Shown: piece by piece, positions 63,703 through 64,000 of the stretch
Numbering within the stretch: the first letter of the stretch is position 1
Layout: the number at the start of each line of letters is the position of its first letter
The notes under the pieces: model-generated
The model's input: the letters and a program-made list of their open reading frames with translations, nothing else
What the model was told of the DNA's origin: nothing
Database searches by the model: none
Translations under genes and position numbers: made by a program
NCBI RefSeq assembly: GCF_003028575.1
Contig: NZ_PYUD01000004.1
Location: forward strand, 155,245-219,244
Reading direction: 5' to 3'
From: Halomonas urumqiensis
Lineage (GTDB): Bacteria > Pseudomonadota > Gammaproteobacteria > Pseudomonadales > Halomonadaceae
Length of the DNA stretch: 64,000 nt

Positions 63703-64000
63703 ATGAGTTCACGTACCACCCAACCCCGTTTCGCCCGCCGTACCCTGGCCACTGCCGTCGGTAGCCTGGCCACCCTGGCCCTGGCCGGCGTCGCCCTGCA
63801 GGCCCAGGCCGCCACCGAGATCAGCGTCGGCTACGCCATCTCCAGCAACTCCCACTACGGCGAGGGCTCGCGTGCCTTCAAGGAGACCCTCGAGCGCCTC
63901 TCCGATGGCGAGTTCACCGTCACCGACCACCCCAGCGGTGCGCTGGGCGGCGAGCGGGCGATGATCGAGGGCCTGCAGATCGGCACCGTCGACATGGTCA
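63703..64000 (+). CDS. TRAP transporter solute-binding protein (partial)
   Basis: The first 99 codons of a TRAP solute-binding protein lie here; the gene runs past the right edge. A signal peptide ends near LQAQAATE. The mature part has SSNSHYGEGSRAFKETLE and HPSGALGGERAMIEGLQIG, the DctP family pattern. Following the tetronate operon on the same strand, it probably imports erythronate/threonate. GAGGAA precedes ATG 63703. Confidence 0.82.
   Translation, partial: MSSRTTQPRFARRTLATAVGSLATLALAGVALQAQAATEISVGYAISSNSHYGEGSRAFKETLERLSDGEFTVTDHPSGALGGERAMIEGLQIGTVDMV

Overview
The window is GC-rich, densely packed bacterial chromosome. It looks like a halophilic gammaproteobacterium of the Halomonadaceae (Halomonas-type). 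The reasons are the high GC, the multi-subunit Na+/H+ antiporter, several TRAP transporters and the gammaproteobacterial gene order around gacA/uvrY-uvrC-pgsA-tRNA(Gly,Cys,Leu), lapA-lapB and sdhE-cptA. This is inferred from gene content, not from a database match. No rRNA, CRISPR array, prophage or insertion sequence was seen.

Region by region. Positions 1-3.6 kb hold the leucine/isovalerate genes liuA-liuB-liuC (minus strand) with a LiuR-like operator, and the cluster probably continues past the left edge. Positions 3.8-5.8 kb hold a bicarbonate-permease-like gene with a divergent LysR regulator. Positions 5.8-9.2 kb hold a tungstate-type ABC transporter with its own HTH/substrate-binding regulator. 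Positions 9.3-11.9 kb encode a lipoprotein hydrolase and a glycerophosphodiesterase. Positions 11.9-17.7 kb are a six-gene Mrp antiporter operon with A and B fused. Positions 17.9-20.1 kb carry an MFS transporter with a coupled 41-residue membrane peptide and two paralogous small lipoproteins. Positions 20.2-28.8 kb (minus strand) carry a HisC-like aminotransferase, a DMT exporter, an FAD-linked 2-hydroxyacid dehydrogenase and a dipeptide-type ABC importer. Divergent from these, 29.0-39.8 kb is a long catabolic-looking cluster: GntR and AraC regulators, an M20 deacylase, a TRAP importer, two different histone-deacetylase-family amidohydrolases, RidA, an ornithine-cyclodeaminase homologue and a class IV aminotransferase.

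Positions 39.9-42.8 kb hold a DUF4105 membrane protein, a strong candidate CsrA/RsmA-sequestering small RNA (CsrB/RsmZ type, with several GGA-loop hairpins and a terminator), an orphan fimbrial-like secreted protein and trmJ. Positions 42.9-57.2 kb are mostly housekeeping: groESL with a sigma-32 promoter, fxsA, an SDR, a ComEA-like protein, pyrF, lapAB, ihfB, sdhE-cptA, nadB, a FUSC transporter, three tRNAs, pgsA, uvrC and gacA/uvrY. The gacA homologue and the candidate CsrB-like RNA lie 15 kb apart and would belong to the same regulatory circuit. Positions 57.4-64 kb carry tRNA-Ala(GGC), then a LacI-controlled tetronate (erythronate/threonate) operon ltnD-otnK-otnC-otnI-denD followed by the start of a TRAP solute-binding protein that runs off the right edge.

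Two patterns fall outside ordinary annotation. Short 12-16 bp tandem duplications recur at gene ends and spacers (about eight loci). A structured intergenic element of about 166 bp with terminal inverted repeats lies between trmJ and groEL. The best candidate for an undescribed pathway is the 29-40 kb amidohydrolase/TRAP cluster, whose substrate cannot be read from the sequence.
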